64,000 nucleotides of DNA from Brugia malayi (lineage: Eukaryota; Nematoda; Chromadorea; Rhabditida; Onchocercidae). The position numbers were made by a program, and so were the translations under genes. Where the stretch lies: contig NW_025062475.1 in the NCBI RefSeq assembly GCF_000002995.4, positions 3,006,528 to 3,070,527 of the forward strand. The letters are read 5' to 3'. Shown one piece after another: positions 64,000-64,000 of the stretch (positions are counted from its first letter, which is position 1; every line of letters starts with the position of its first letter). The notes under the pieces were generated by a model, which was not told the DNA's origin, made no database searches, and saw only the letters and a list, made by a program, of their open reading frames with translations.

Positions 64000-64000
64000 T

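Noticed and set aside
1..64000. tRNA, rRNA, CRISPR or intact transposable elements
   Set aside because: No cloverleaf with a T-loop consensus, rRNA-like block, direct-repeat/spacer array, transposase or reverse transcriptase frame was seen on either strand by eye.

Overview
This window looks like nuclear DNA of a parasitic nematode, probably a filarial/spirurid worm. It is very AT-rich, full of homopolymer and microsatellite tracts, and its genes are cut by many short introns (mostly 80-400 bp) whose acceptors follow the nematode TTTTCAG/TTTTTAG style. One gene is a typical nematode cuticle collagen. No bacterial operons, rRNA, tRNA, CRISPR array or intact transposon was recognised. The assignment to filarial worms is an inference from composition and gene content; the species cannot be read from the sequence.

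Layout, left to right. (1) 39-4607, minus: replication protein A large subunit (RPA1), 15 exons, 613 aa. (2) 4608-5323: shared bidirectional upstream region with two CACGTG E-boxes. (3) 5324-9406, plus: NEMP-family inner nuclear membrane protein, 11 exons, 539 aa. (4) 9407-21244: about 12 kb of AT-rich DNA with no supportable gene. (5) 21245-23766, plus: cuticle collagen of SQT-1/ROL-6 type, 3 exons, 288 aa. (6) 25610-30326, minus: an unrecognised small cysteine-rich secreted or membrane-anchored protein, rebuilt from 7 exons. (7) 30662-33659, minus: syntaxin-16, 6 exons, 320 aa, with a possible spliced upstream reading frame at 34370-33646. (8) 34371-37973: no gene, microsatellites. (9) 37974-53243, plus: a diaphanous-related formin (CYK-1/DIAPH type), up to 27 exons, with a 611-codon acidic first exon joined in phase. 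(10) 55240-57457, plus: HMG20-like HMG-box protein, 8 exons, 269 aa. (11) 58343-60275, plus: TEX10/IPI1-like ribosome-biogenesis protein, 5 exons, 381 aa. (12) 60276-63771: nothing supportable. (13) 63772-63999, minus: 3' end of an unidentified gene that runs off the window.

Most genes are independent housekeeping functions: DNA replication/repair, nuclear envelope, Golgi/endosome membrane fusion, actin assembly, chromatin and ribosome assembly. Syntaxin-16 and the secreted protein lie head-to-tail only 335 bp apart and could be co-transcribed, but the sequence does not prove it. Exon models were built by hand from splice-site phase and family similarity. Every junction listed keeps the reading frame, but no transcript evidence was available.

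The points most worth a second look are the unrecognised secreted protein, the long acidic exon of the formin, an exact 81-bp tandem duplication across a formin splice donor, a decayed copy of a NEMP exon inside the next intron, a GC-AG intron, the recurrent GTTC-type splice donors, and the spliced upstream reading frame of syntaxin-16.
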